Made by a program: the position numbers and the translations under genes. Source: Parvibaculum sp. (lineage in GTDB: Bacteria > Pseudomonadota > Alphaproteobacteria > Parvibaculales > Parvibaculaceae). From it: 39,090 nucleotides of DNA. This document shows, piece after piece, positions 14,738 through 23,928 of the stretch; within the stretch, counting starts at the first letter, position 1, and every line of letters starts with the position of its first letter. A model generated the notes under the pieces. That model made no database searches. It worked only from the letters and a program-made list of their open reading frames with translations, and was not told the DNA's origin. The stretch covers positions 1 to 39,090 of the forward strand of contig JAHBYL010000023.1 in the NCBI GenBank assembly GCA_019635955.1. The letters run 5' to 3'.

Positions 14738-17700
14738 ATGAAGCTTTCGGACGTCTCCGTCACCCGGCCCGTCTTTGCCGCCGTTCTGAGCCTGCTGCTC
14801 GTCGCTTTCGGCATGGTCGCCTTCGACCGGCTGCCCTTGCGCGAATATCCGGATATCGATCCGCCTATCGTCTCGATCACGACGGACTATCGCGGCGCGG
14901 CGGCCGCCGTCGTCGAGACGCGCATCACCGAACGGATCGAGGAGCGCATCGCGGGCGTCGAGGGCATTTCCTATGTCCAGTCGGCGAGCCAGGACGGACG
15001 CTCACGCATCACCATCGAGTTCAGGCCGGGGCGGGACATCGACGCGGCGGCGAACGACATTCGCGACCGTGTGTCGGGGATCCTCGACGATCTGCCTCAG
15101 GAGGCGGACGCGCCGGATATCCAGAAAGTCGATTCGAGCGACGACGTCATCATGTGGCTCAATCTCGAAAGCCCCAACATGAACGTGCTGGAGCTGACGG
15201 ATTACGCGGAGCGCCACCTCGTCGACCGCTTCTCGACGCTGGACGGCGTCGCGCGCGTCCGGCTCTCCGGTGCGCGGCATTATGCCATGCGCGTCTGGCT
15301 CGACCGCTCGGCGCTCGCCGCCCGGCAGCTGACCGTGGGCGATGTGGAACAGGCGCTCCTTGCGGAAAATGTCGAGCTTCCCGCCGGCAGCATCGAATCG
15401 ACGCAACGCCAGTTCACGGCGCGCATCGAGCGCAGCTACCGCACGCCTGCTGATTTCCGCCAGCTTGTGCTGCGGCAAGGCGATGACGGCTATCTGGTGC
15501 GGCTCGGCGATGTGGCCCGCGTCGAACGCGAGGCGGCGGAGGACCGCACCTTCTTCCGCGGCAATCAGGTGCAGATGGTCGGTATCGGCATCATCAAGCA
15601 GTCGACCGCGAATACGCTGACCGTCGCGAACGGCGCCAAGGCGGAGGCCGCGCGCATCGCACCGACGCTGCCGGAAGGCATGAAATTCCAGCAGAGCTAT
15701 GACAGCAGCGTCTTCGTGGAAGGCGCGATCAACGAAGTCTACAAGACGCTCGGCATCGCCATCGTTCTCGTCGTGCTGACGATCTTCGTGTTTCTCGGCA
15801 GCATGAGGGCGACACTGGTTCCCGCCGTCACGGTGCCGGTTTCACTCATTGCAACTTTCCTCGTTCTCTACATGGCGGGATTTTCCGTCAACCTGCTGAC
15901 GCTTCTCGCGCTGGTGCTCGCCATCGGCCTCGTGGTGGACGACACGATCGTCGTTCTCGAAAACATCTATCGGCGCATGGAAGCCGGGGAAACGCCGCTC
16001 GTCGCCGCCTATCGCGGCACGCGGCAGGTCGGTTTTGCGGTGATTGCCACGACCATCGTGCTGATGGCGGTGTTCGTGCCGCTCGCCTTTGTGGAGGGTG
16101 CTGTCGGCCGGCTCTTCTCCGAATTCGCGATCACCATGGCGGCCGCCGTCGGCTTCTCGAGCTTCGTGGCCCTGAGCCTTTCGCCGATGCTTTCCTCCAA
16201 AGTACTGAAACCGGCGACGGGTCCTACCCGTTTCACCGTTGCGGTCGACCGCCAGTTCAACCTCTTGCGGGAGCGATATTCGGCGCTGCTCGAGAAAACG
16301 CTGGCGCGGCCGGTGCCGGTCTTCGGCGTTTTCGGCGCCATGATCCTCGTCGCTTTCGGGCTTTTCGCGCTGACGCCATCCGAGTATGCGCCGCGCGAAG
16401 ACCGGGGCACCTTCTTCGTGATGGTGAATGCGCCGGAAGGCGCCTCTTACGACTATACCGCCGCTTACATGACCGAAATCGAGACCCGGCTGATGCCGCT
16501 TGTCGAGCGCGGCGAGATCAGCCGACTGCTCGTGCGCGCGCCGCGCTCCTTCGGCAACACGGCAAGCTTCAATGACGGCATCGCGGTGGTGGTCCTGCAT
16601 GACTGGGCGGTGCGCCGCTCGGCCTGGGACATCATGGCGGAAATCCGCGAGGTCACGAGCGACCTGCCCGGCGTGACGATTTCTCCCGTGATGCGCTCCG
16701 GCTTCGGCGGCGGCACGTCGAAGCCCGTGCAGTTCGTCATCGGCGGCGGCACCTTCGAGCAGCTGCGCGAATGGCGCGACATTCTTCTTGCCGCCATCGA
16801 GGAGAACAATCCCGGCCTCATCAATATCGATCACGACTACAAGGAGACGAAGCCGCAGCTCCGGGTGGAGATCGACCGCAACAGCGCGGGCGATCTCGGC
16901 GTAACGATCGGCAATGTCGGCCGCACGCTCGAGACGATTTTCGGTTCGCGCCTCGTCACCCGCTATGTCGAGGATGGCGAGGAATATGACGTGATCCTGG
17001 AAGGCGAACGCTCGGCCCAGCGCACGCCGAGCGACATGAGCAATCTCTTCGTTCGTTCCGACCGCTCGGGCGAGCTCATACCCGTTGCCAATCTCGTCAG
17101 CATTTCGGAATCCGCGGGCCCGGCGACGCTCAACCGCTACAACCGGGTCAGGGCCATCACCATTGAGGCCGATCTCGCCGACGGCTACACGCTCGGCGAG
17201 GCGCTCGATTATCTCGAGGAGCTTGCCCGGGAGCGGCTGCCACAGGGCGTGACCATCGACTACAAGGGCCAATCGATGAACTTCAAGGAGGCGGGCGGCG
17301 CGCTCGCCTTCGTCTTCGTGCTGGGCATCGTGGTCGTGTTCCTCGTGCTTGCGGCTCAGTTCGAAAGTTTCGTCCATCCCTTCATCATCATCACCACGGT
17401 TCCTCTGGCGGTGACGGGCGGGCTTTTCGGCATATGGATATCGGGCGGCACGATCAATCTCTACACGCAGATCGGGCTCATCATGCTGGTGGGGCTTGCC
17501 GCGAAGAACGGCATCCTGATCGTCGAATTCGCCAATCAATTGCGCGACGAGGGCAAGGATTTCCGCGAGGCGCTGGTGGAAGCGGCGGGCATTCGCCTGC
17601 GCCCCATCCTGATGACGGCGATCACCACGGCGGCAGGCGCCATTCCCCTCATCCTCTCCTTCGGCGCTGGCGCCGAGACGCGCTCGGCCATCGGCGTCGT

Positions 17701-17875
17701 GATCTTTTCCGGCATCATTGCGACCACGGCTTTCACGCTTTTCGTGGTGCCGGTCGCCTATCAGGCCTTTGCCCGGGGCACGGGCTCGCCCGGCGACACG
17801 AAGCGGCGCCTCGAGGAGGAAATGGAGCAGGTCGACCGGCCGCTCAGGCCAAGGCCCATGGAGGGCGCCGAATAG
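14738..17875 (+). CDS. RND efflux pump, HAE1 (hydrophobe/amphiphile) type, module 1
   Basis: A 1,045-residue inner-membrane antiporter of usual AcrB-family length. The N-terminal helix (VSVTRPVFAAVLSLLLVAFG) leads to a large periplasmic loop, helices 2-6, a second loop from about residue 560, and helices 8-12. The proton relay is intact: Asp401-Asp402 in the helix 4 segment GLVVDDTIVVLEN, and Lys923 in the helix 10 segment GLAAKNGILIVEF. GGAGA five bases upstream gives a good start. No outer-membrane channel gene accompanies it, so it probably borrows a TolC-like protein. The substrate cannot be told from sequence. The next gene, fadE, follows on the same strand with a 57-base gap. Confidence 0.93.
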   Translation: MKLSDVSVTRPVFAAVLSLLLVAFGMVAFDRLPLREYPDIDPPIVSITTDYRGAAAAVVETRITERIEERIAGVEGISYVQSASQDGRSRITIEFRPGRDIDAAANDIRDRVSGILDDLPQEADAPDIQKVDSSDDVIMWLNLESPNMNVLELTDYAERHLVDRFSTLDGVARVRLSGARHYAMRVWLDRSALAARQLTVGDVEQALLAENVELPAGSIESTQRQFTARIERSYRTPADFRQLVLRQGDDGYLVRLGDVARVEREAAEDRTFFRGNQVQMVGIGIIKQSTANTLTVANGAKAEAARIAPTLPEGMKFQQSYDSSVFVEGAINEVYKTLGIAIVLVVLTIFVFLGSMRATLVPAVTVPVSLIATFLVLYMAGFSVNLLTLLALVLAIGLVVDDTIVVLENIYRRMEAGETPLVAAYRGTRQVGFAVIATTIVLMAVFVPLAFVEGAVGRLFSEFAITMAAAVGFSSFVALSLSPMLSSKVLKPATGPTRFTVAVDRQFNLLRERYSALLEKTLARPVPVFGVFGAMILVAFGLFALTPSEYAPREDRGTFFVMVNAPEGASYDYTAAYMTEIETRLMPLVERGEISRLLVRAPRSFGNTASFNDGIAVVVLHDWAVRRSAWDIMAEIREVTSDLPGVTISPVMRSGFGGGTSKPVQFVIGGGTFEQLREWRDILLAAIEENNPGLINIDHDYKETKPQLRVEIDRNSAGDLGVTIGNVGRTLETIFGSRLVTRYVEDGEEYDVILEGERSAQRTPSDMSNLFVRSDRSGELIPVANLVSISESAGPATLNRYNRVRAITIEADLADGYTLGEALDYLEELARERLPQGVTIDYKGQSMNFKEAGGALAFVFVLGIVVVFLVLAAQFESFVHPFIIITTVPLAVTGGLFGIWISGGTINLYTQIGLIMLVGLAAKNGILIVEFANQLRDEGKDFREALVEAAGIRLRPILMTAITTAAGAIPLILSFGAGAETRSAIGVVIFSGIIATTAFTLFVVPVAYQAFARGTGSPGDTKRRLEEEMEQVDRPLRPRPMEGAE

Positions 17876-17932
17876 CGCCGATCCTCACCCCGGTTCCTTG
17901 ACTTCCAGTTCCCGCGACCAACTTCATTGGCC

Positions 17933-20194
17933 ATGAACTGGAAGGAAACGCGGAAAAACCGGCTTACAAAGCCGATCCTCGCCTGGGCGCAGAAGGCGCT
18001 GCCAGGCATGTCGGAAACGGAGCGCGAGGCGCTCGAGGCAGGCGATGTCTGGCTCGAAGCCGAGCTTTTCTCCGGCAATCCCGACTGGCGGAAGCTCCTC
18101 GATACGCCGCGCCCGCAGCTCAGCGCCGAAGAGCAAGCCTTCATGGATGGCCCGGTCGAAGAGCTTTGCGGCATGCTCGACGACTGGAAGATCACCTGGG
18201 AAGACGGCGACCTGCCGGAAGAGGTCTGGACCTTCCTCCGCGAGCACCGCTTCTTCGGCATGATCATTCCCAAGGCCTATGGCGGACTCGAATTTTCCGC
18301 CTTCGCGCATTCCGAGATCATTCGCAAGATTTCCAGCCGCTCGGCAACGGCGGCCGTCACCGTCATGGTGCCGAACTCGCTCGGGCCCGGCGAATTGCTG
18401 CTGCAATTCGGCACGGAGGCGCAGCGCGATCATTGGCTGCCAAGGCTTGCGCGGGGGGAGGATGTCCCGTGCTTCGGCCTGACGAGCCCGGAAGCGGGAT
18501 CGGACGCCGCCTCAATGACGGATAGCGGCGTCATCTGCCGGGGCGCATGGCAGGGCGAGGAAGTGCTCGGCATCCGCCTCAACTTCTCCAAGCGCTATAT
18601 CACGCTTGCGCCAGTCGCCACGGTTCTCGGGCTCGCCTTCAAGCTGTCGGACCCCGACGGGCTCATCGGCGAACCGAAGAATTACGGCATCACCGTCGCG
18701 CTTGTGCCCGCAGATCTGCCGGGCGTCACCATCGGGCGGCGGCATCTTCCCTCCTTCCAGATGTTCCAGAACGGGCCCATCCAGGGGCGCGACGTCTTCA
18801 TTCCGCTCGACCACATCATCGGCGGACAGGAACAGGCGGGCCATGGCTGGAAGATGCTGATGAGCGCGCTTGCAGCCGGGCGCGGCATTTCACTTCCATC
18901 GCTTTCCGCCGCCGCTGCGGCCTTTGCCGCCCGGACGAGCGGCGCCTATGCGCGGGTGCGCGAGCAATTCGGCCTGCCGGTCGGCAAGTTCGAGGGCGTG
19001 CAGGAACGGCTCGCTCATATTGCGGGCACGGCCTATCTGCTCGATGCGGGGCGGCGGCTCACCTGCGCCGGGCTCGATGGCGGGCGGAAACTCGCCGTCA
19101 TTTCCGCGATCATGAAGGCCCATGCGACGGACCGCATGCGCGAGGCCGTGAACGATGCGATGGATATTCATGCCGGCAAGGGCGTGATCGACGGGCCGTC
19201 GAACTATCTCGGCAATCTCTATCGCGCCGTGCCCGTCGGCATCACGGTCGAAGGCGCGAACATCCTCACGCGCAATCTCATCATTTTCGGTCAGGGCGCC
19301 GTTCGCAGCCATCCGCATCTTCTCGACGAGATGCAGGCGCTGGAGGAAGAAGACCTGGAGGTCGCGCTCGACAAGTTCGACGAGGCCTTCTGGCGCCATG
19401 TCGGCCATGGCTTCCGCACGCTTGGCCGCGCCTTCTTCCGCAACTGGACCGGCGGATTGTTCGCGCCGGCGCCGCGCGCGGGCAAGGTGACGCGCTACTA
19501 CCGCCAGCTTTCGCGGCGGGCGGCGGGCTTCGCGCTCACCGCCGATCTCGCGCTGCTCACGCTTGGCGGTGCGCTGAAGCGGAAGGAAATGCTGTCGGCG
19601 CGCCTCGGCGACATATTGTCGGAACTCTATCTCCTCTCTGCGGCGCTGAAGCGTTTCGAGGATGAAGGCCGCCAGAAGGCAGACCTCCCGCTTCTCGCCT
19701 ACTGCATGGCGGACGGGCTTGCACGCATCGACCGTCTGTTCGGCGAGGTTTTCGCCAACCTGCCGAACCGGCCTGCCGCCTGGCTTGCGCGGCTTGTCGT
19801 CCAGCCTTTCGGCGCGGCGGTACGCGGCCCGAAAGACAGGCTCGTCATCGAATGCGCGGAGCTGCTGCTCGCGCCGTCAGCCACGCGCGACCGCCTGACA
19901 TCCGGCCTCCATCTCGGCATGACGGGCGATGCCGTCGCCAATCTCGAAGAGACCTTCTCGCTCGCAATACTGACGCAAGCCGCGCGCGACAAGATGCGCA
20001 AGGCCGGTACCGCCGAGGCGAAGGTGGCAGCCGCAAGCGGCGTGATCGGCGCCGAGGATGGCGAGCTCATTGCCAGATATCGCGAGGCCCTGGCGCGCGT
20101 CGTCGCCGTGGATGATTTTGCGCCGGAGGATCTCGCGCTGCACCCGGCGGAGAAGGATGACCCTCCTCATCTGGCGCGCGCCACGGGGGATTGA
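17933..20194 (+). CDS. fadE: Acyl-CoA dehydrogenase FadE, soluble form with DUF1974 C-terminal domain
   Basis: A 753-residue flavoenzyme catalysing the first step of fatty-acid beta-oxidation (acyl-CoA to trans-2-enoyl-CoA). It resembles E. coli FadE closely from LPGMSETEREALEAGD onward. The dehydrogenase core covers about 70-470 (FGLTSPEAGSDA; VPNSLGPGELLLQFG). The presumed catalytic base Glu440 lies in ITVEGANILTRNLIIFGQG. The C-terminal DUF1974 domain spans about 475-750. E. coli FadE (814 residues) begins with about 70 hydrophobic residues that are absent here; only 57 bases separate this gene from the previous one, leaving no room for them. The ATG at 17933 lacks a ribosome site; a TTG two codons earlier is an alternative. 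Confidence 0.94.
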   Translation: MNWKETRKNRLTKPILAWAQKALPGMSETEREALEAGDVWLEAELFSGNPDWRKLLDTPRPQLSAEEQAFMDGPVEELCGMLDDWKITWEDGDLPEEVWTFLREHRFFGMIIPKAYGGLEFSAFAHSEIIRKISSRSATAAVTVMVPNSLGPGELLLQFGTEAQRDHWLPRLARGEDVPCFGLTSPEAGSDAASMTDSGVICRGAWQGEEVLGIRLNFSKRYITLAPVATVLGLAFKLSDPDGLIGEPKNYGITVALVPADLPGVTIGRRHLPSFQMFQNGPIQGRDVFIPLDHIIGGQEQAGHGWKMLMSALAAGRGISLPSLSAAAAAFAARTSGAYARVREQFGLPVGKFEGVQERLAHIAGTAYLLDAGRRLTCAGLDGGRKLAVISAIMKAHATDRMREAVNDAMDIHAGKGVIDGPSNYLGNLYRAVPVGITVEGANILTRNLIIFGQGAVRSHPHLLDEMQALEEEDLEVALDKFDEAFWRHVGHGFRTLGRAFFRNWTGGLFAPAPRAGKVTRYYRQLSRRAAGFALTADLALLTLGGALKRKEMLSARLGDILSELYLLSAALKRFEDEGRQKADLPLLAYCMADGLARIDRLFGEVFANLPNRPAAWLARLVVQPFGAAVRGPKDRLVIECAELLLAPSATRDRLTSGLHLGMTGDAVANLEETFSLAILTQAARDKMRKAGTAEAKVAAASGVIGAEDGELIARYREALARVVAVDDFAPEDLALHPAEKDDPPHLARATGD

Positions 20195-20257
20195 GGCGGG
20201 CCGGGGCGCAAGCTGCTATGCTTGCCTCCGGCGCAACAAGAAAATGCAGGTTCGAGC

Positions 20258-22087
20258 GTGCCCACCCGCCCGGAGAAATTTCAGGATGCCGCAGCCCTTG
20301 CCGATGCCGTCATTGCGCGCACAGGCAAGAAAATCGTTCTGGCGCTGCCGCTCGGCCTCGGCAAGCCCAATCATTTCGTCAATGCGCTGGTGGCGCGCGC
20401 GACGGCCGATCCTTCCATTTCACTGCGCATATTCACCGCGCTGACGCTTGAAGTGCCGCGCGCAGGCGGTGGCCTCGAAGGCCGCTTCATGGGTCCCGTG
20501 CTCGAGCGGCTCTTCACCGGCTATCCCGAACTTACCTATGCGCGCGATCTTCATTCGGGCCGGCTGCCGGCCAATATCGAGGTCAATGAATTCTTCCTGC
20601 AGGCCGGCAAGTGGCTCGGCTCGCCGCGGCAGCAACAGGCCTATATCTCCGCGAACTACACCCATGCGCTGCAATACATCCTGCAATCCGGCGTCAATGT
20701 GGTGGCGCAGCTCGTCGCGCCTTCGGAGACGGGCGAGAGCTTCAGCCTGAGCAGCAATCCCGATATCACGCCCGATCTTCTTAAGGCGCGGCGCGAAGGC
20801 CGGGCGGATTTCCTCGCTATCGGCGAAACCAATGCGAACCTCCCCTATATGGGCGGCGAAGCGGAGGTGACGTCGGAGACATTCGATTTCCTGCTCGACA
20901 ATCCCTCGCTCCATTTCCCGCTTTTCGCGCCGCCGCGCGAGCCGGTGACGCTTGCCGATCATGCGATCGGCCTGCGCATCGCGAGCCTCATTCCCGACGG
21001 CGGTACATTGCAGATCGGCATCGGCTCCATCGGCGATGCGATAGGTCATGCGCTCAGGTTGAGGCACCTCGAGAATGGGTGCTTCCTGGCGCTTCGCGAG
21101 AAGCTCGCGATACAGGGCGGCGAATACGCGCCTTTCGATGAAGGGCTCTACGGTGCGAGCGAGATGCTGGTCGAGTGTTTCATCGACCTCATCGAGGCCG
21201 GCGTGGTGAAGCGCGAGGCGGATGGCGCGCTCGTTCATGGCGGTTTCTTTCTTGGCTCACGCGCCTTCTACGCCAAGCTCCACGCGATGAGCCCGCAGAT
21301 GCGGGCGAAGATCGCCATGGTGCCGGTGAGTTTCGTCAACGAGCTTCTGGGCGAGGAGGAGCGAAAGCGCGCCGCGCGAAAGAAGGCACGTTTCATCAAC
21401 ACCGCCATGATGGCGACGCTCACAGGCGCTGCCATATCGGATGGGCTCGAAGACGGGCGCGTGGTGAGCGGCGTCGGCGGGCAATACAACTTCGTCGCCC
21501 AAGCCTTCGCGCTTGAAGGTGCCCGCTCGGTGATCGCGCTCCGTGCCACACGCAGCAAGGAGGGGAAGACGCTATCCAACGTGCTCTGGAATTACGGCCA
21601 TACGACCATTCCGCGGCATCTGCGCGATATGGTGGTGACGGAATATGGCGTGGCCGATCTGCGCGGCAAGCCAGACGGCGAGGTGGCGGCGGCGATGCTT
21701 TCCATTGCCGATTCCCGCTTTCAGGAGGAACTGCTCGACCGCGCGAAACAGGCCGGCAAGATCGCGCGCGACTACAGGATTCCGGAACGGCACCGGAACA
21801 ATACGCCTGGCCGTCTGGAAGAGGCGCTGGAGGAGGCCCGGCGCCGGGACAAGCTGCCGCTTTTCCCCTTCGACAGCGATTTCACGGAAGTCGAGCAGGC
21901 GCTCATGCCGGCGCTCGGCAAGCTCCGCAACGCTACCAAGGCGGAGCTTGCGCGGCTGGTGCTTAGGGGCGGCAAGGCGGATGAGGCGACACAGGCCGGG
22001 CTCGAACGGATGGGGCTCGCAAGGCCCCGGAGCCTCACGGACCGGCTCTACCGGCGGCTGCTCCTCGCCGCCATGGCCGGTAGCTGA
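20258..22087 (+). CDS. Acetyl-CoA hydrolase/CoA-transferase family protein, long form
   Basis: A 609-residue class I CoA-transferase/hydrolase-like protein. The two related halves (about 15-230 and 240-500) are recognised from SANYTHALQYILQSGVNVV, GGTLQIGIGSIGDAI, the GASEMLVECFIDL segment and the C-terminal SGVGGQYNFVAQA and TEYGVADLRGK blocks. Glu302 in GASEM is at the position where 4-hydroxybutyrate and acetate CoA-transferases form the glutamyl-CoA intermediate (alignment from memory). About 100 extra C-terminal residues distinguish it from roughly 430-residue relatives. The GTG at 20258 has AGG seven bases upstream; a TTG at 20222 in frame is possible. Gene order behind fadE suggests it releases or moves CoA from short acyl groups; the substrate is unknown. 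Confidence 0.85.
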   Translation: MPTRPEKFQDAAALADAVIARTGKKIVLALPLGLGKPNHFVNALVARATADPSISLRIFTALTLEVPRAGGGLEGRFMGPVLERLFTGYPELTYARDLHSGRLPANIEVNEFFLQAGKWLGSPRQQQAYISANYTHALQYILQSGVNVVAQLVAPSETGESFSLSSNPDITPDLLKARREGRADFLAIGETNANLPYMGGEAEVTSETFDFLLDNPSLHFPLFAPPREPVTLADHAIGLRIASLIPDGGTLQIGIGSIGDAIGHALRLRHLENGCFLALREKLAIQGGEYAPFDEGLYGASEMLVECFIDLIEAGVVKREADGALVHGGFFLGSRAFYAKLHAMSPQMRAKIAMVPVSFVNELLGEEERKRAARKKARFINTAMMATLTGAAISDGLEDGRVVSGVGGQYNFVAQAFALEGARSVIALRATRSKEGKTLSNVLWNYGHTTIPRHLRDMVVTEYGVADLRGKPDGEVAAAMLSIADSRFQEELLDRAKQAGKIARDYRIPERHRNNTPGRLEEALEEARRRDKLPLFPFDSDFTEVEQALMPALGKLRNATKAELARLVLRGGKADEATQAGLERMGLARPRSLTDRLYRRLLLAAMAGS

Positions 22088-22172
22088 TCCCGGCCCGAGG
22101 CCCCTCAGCGTTACTTTCTTGCCGCACCGCACAAAATACCCGGTTTTTGGCGGTAAATTTGCCTCACCGGTC

Positions 22173-22215
22173 TTGGATTCCCGGAACCCTCCTCATATAT
22201 AGCGCCGATATATCG
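22173..22215 (+). promoter_or_regulatory. Predicted sigma-70 promoter and overlapping palindromic operator of padR
   Basis: TTGGAT (22173-22178) and TATATA (22196-22201) are separated by 17 bases. Immediately downstream, CGATATATCG (22206-22215) is a perfect 10-base palindrome at the expected transcription start. ATATAT also repeats on both sides of a seven-base spacer (22195-22213). PadR regulators commonly bind AT-rich inverted repeats at their own promoters, so autorepression is likely. The region 22088-22172 upstream shows nothing else I can name. Confidence 0.45.
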
Positions 22216-22268
22216 ATCCGATACAGGCAGCGGGCCGTAGATCGGTTTGACGCAGGGATTTCCTGGAT

Positions 22269-22802
22269 ATGCATGTCACGACCCTCTGTCTGGGCGCCCT
22301 CGCCTTCGGCGACGCCACGGGCTACGAGATCAACAAGATGTTCGAGGATGGTCCCTTCAGCCATTTCCTCGATGCGAGCTATGGGTCGATCTATCCGGCG
22401 CTGACGCGGCTGACCGATGAAGGCCTCGTGACCTGCAGGACCGAGCAGCAGGAGGGGCGTCCCGACAAGAAAATCTATTCCCTGACCGACAAGGGGCGCC
22501 GCCAGCTTGGCGATGCGCTCGGGCAGCAGCTCGCGCCAGACAAGTTCCGCTCCGAATTCCTCTTCACCGTTCTCTTTGCCCATCTGTTGCCGCGCGACCG
22601 CGTCCGCAGCCTGGTCGACCAGCGGCTCGCCGCCATGAAGGAAAAGGTGGAGGACCTCTCACAGGCCGATGAGGAAGACACACCCGGCATGGATTTCGCC
22701 CGCCGCTACGGGCACGCCGTCTTTGCCGCCTCCATCGAGTTCCTCGAACGCAACCGGCATCTGATCGAAGACGCCGCAATCGAAGAAAAAGCTCATGCTT
22801 GA
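22269..22802 (+). CDS. PadR family transcriptional regulator
   Basis: A 177-residue repressor. The winged-helix domain (about 5-85) shows the family pattern: LGALAFGDATGYEINKMF, then GSIYPALTRLTDEGLV as recognition region and the wing 'GRPDKKIYSLTDKGRRQL'. The C-terminal half (about 90-170) is helical, as in PadR-s2 proteins, and should mediate dimerisation or ligand binding. PadR proteins classically repress phenolic-acid or multidrug genes and release on ligand binding. The 3' end overlaps the start of the next adaptor gene by eight bases, so the regulator and the efflux genes form one transcript that it likely controls. Confidence 0.92.
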   Translation: MHVTTLCLGALAFGDATGYEINKMFEDGPFSHFLDASYGSIYPALTRLTDEGLVTCRTEQQEGRPDKKIYSLTDKGRRQLGDALGQQLAPDKFRSEFLFTVLFAHLLPRDRVRSLVDQRLAAMKEKVEDLSQADEEDTPGMDFARRYGHAVFAASIEFLERNRHLIEDAAIEEKAHA

Positions 22803-23928
22803 ACGCCAGAAAAACACGATTGAAAGGGTCACGGGCGGCCGCCTCCACCGCTCGCACTACATTGCCATCGGCATCGCCGTCGCGATCCTGCTGTGGTTCG
22901 CGACCGGCCTGTTCAGCTCCGGCGGCAATGGCAACGGGATGACCGCAGCGGAAGAAGACGCCGCCAGTGCCGTTATGCCGCGGGTGCGCGTGACGGAGTC
23001 CGAAGCCGCGATGAGGCAGAGCTTCATCACCGTTCGCGGGCGCACCGAAGCAAAGCGCGCCGTGCATGTGCGCGCCGAGACGCAGGGCCGGGTGATCGAA
23101 CTTCCCGTGGAAAAAGGCCAGCGCGTGAAGAAGGGCGATGTGCTCTGCCGGTTGCAGATCGACGCCCGCGATGCCCAGCTTGCGGAAGCGCGCGCGCTCG
23201 TGCAGCAGCGCAAGCTCGAATATGACGCCGCCCGCCAGCTCGCCGAAAAAGGTCACCGCGCGCCGACCGCCGTTGCCGGCAACAAGGCCGCGTTCGATGC
23301 GGCGCAGGCGCGGCTCAAGCAGATGGAAATCGAACTGAGCCAGACGAAGATCGTTGCTCCCTTCGATGGCGTTTTCGACGACCGTCCGGTCGATGTGGGC
23401 GATTATGTCCGCGTCGGCGACGTCTGCGGCCTTGTGGTGGAGCTCGATCCGCTGCTCGTTGCGGGTCAGGTCTCCGAAGACCGCGTGGGCGCCATGCAGA
23501 TCGGAAGACCGGGCACGGCCCGCCTCGTCACCGGCGAAACGGTCGAAGGCCGCATCCATTTCGTCGCCAAGACGGCGGACCCAGCGACACGGACCTTCCG
23601 CGTGGAACTCGAAGTGCCGAACCCCGACTTCAGCATGCGCTCGGGCATCACCGCGCAAATCATCGTCCCCGGCCAGGAAGTGCTCGCGCACCGGATTCCG
23701 AGCAGCATCATCGCACTGAACGACAATGGTACCGTCGGCGTGCGCACGGTCGACGAGGAAGGCCGCGTCGTCTTCCAGCCGATACAGCTTATCGACGATA
23801 CGCCGGAAGGCCTCTGGATCGCCGGGCTTCCCGACAAGGTGACCATCATCACGGTCGGGCAGGACTATGTGATCGAGGGACAGAAGGTTGAAGCCATTCC
23901 TGCAACACAGGTTGGAGCGGCGCTGTGA
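22795..23928 (+). CDS. RND efflux periplasmic adaptor (membrane fusion protein), module 2
   Basis: A 377-residue adaptor anchored by an uncleaved N-terminal membrane helix (about 22-41, HYIAIGIAVAILLWFATGLF) rather than a signal peptide. The lipoyl halves (GRVIELPVEKGQRVKKGDVLCRL cut by a coiled-coil hairpin at about 125-180, then IVAPFDGVFDDRPVDVGDYV) and beta-barrel domain (about 205-290) follow. The ATG lies within the end of padR (8-base overlap), and the stop overlaps the pump GTG. The ribosome site is weak, which fits translation coupled to padR. It would link the pump to an outer-membrane channel not encoded here. Confidence 0.9.
   Translation: MLERQKNTIERVTGGRLHRSHYIAIGIAVAILLWFATGLFSSGGNGNGMTAAEEDAASAVMPRVRVTESEAAMRQSFITVRGRTEAKRAVHVRAETQGRVIELPVEKGQRVKKGDVLCRLQIDARDAQLAEARALVQQRKLEYDAARQLAEKGHRAPTAVAGNKAAFDAAQARLKQMEIELSQTKIVAPFDGVFDDRPVDVGDYVRVGDVCGLVVELDPLLVAGQVSEDRVGAMQIGRPGTARLVTGETVEGRIHFVAKTADPATRTFRVELEVPNPDFSMRSGITAQIIVPGQEVLAHRIPSSIIALNDNGTVGVRTVDEEGRVVFQPIQLIDDTPEGLWIAGLPDKVTIITVGQDYVIEGQKVEAIPATQVGAAL

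Noticed and set aside
15842-17539. A 565-residue minus-strand frame opposite the first RND pump
   Set aside because: Composition is dominated by Arg, His, Asp and Glu, there is no domain pattern, and it lies wholly inside a clear pump gene.
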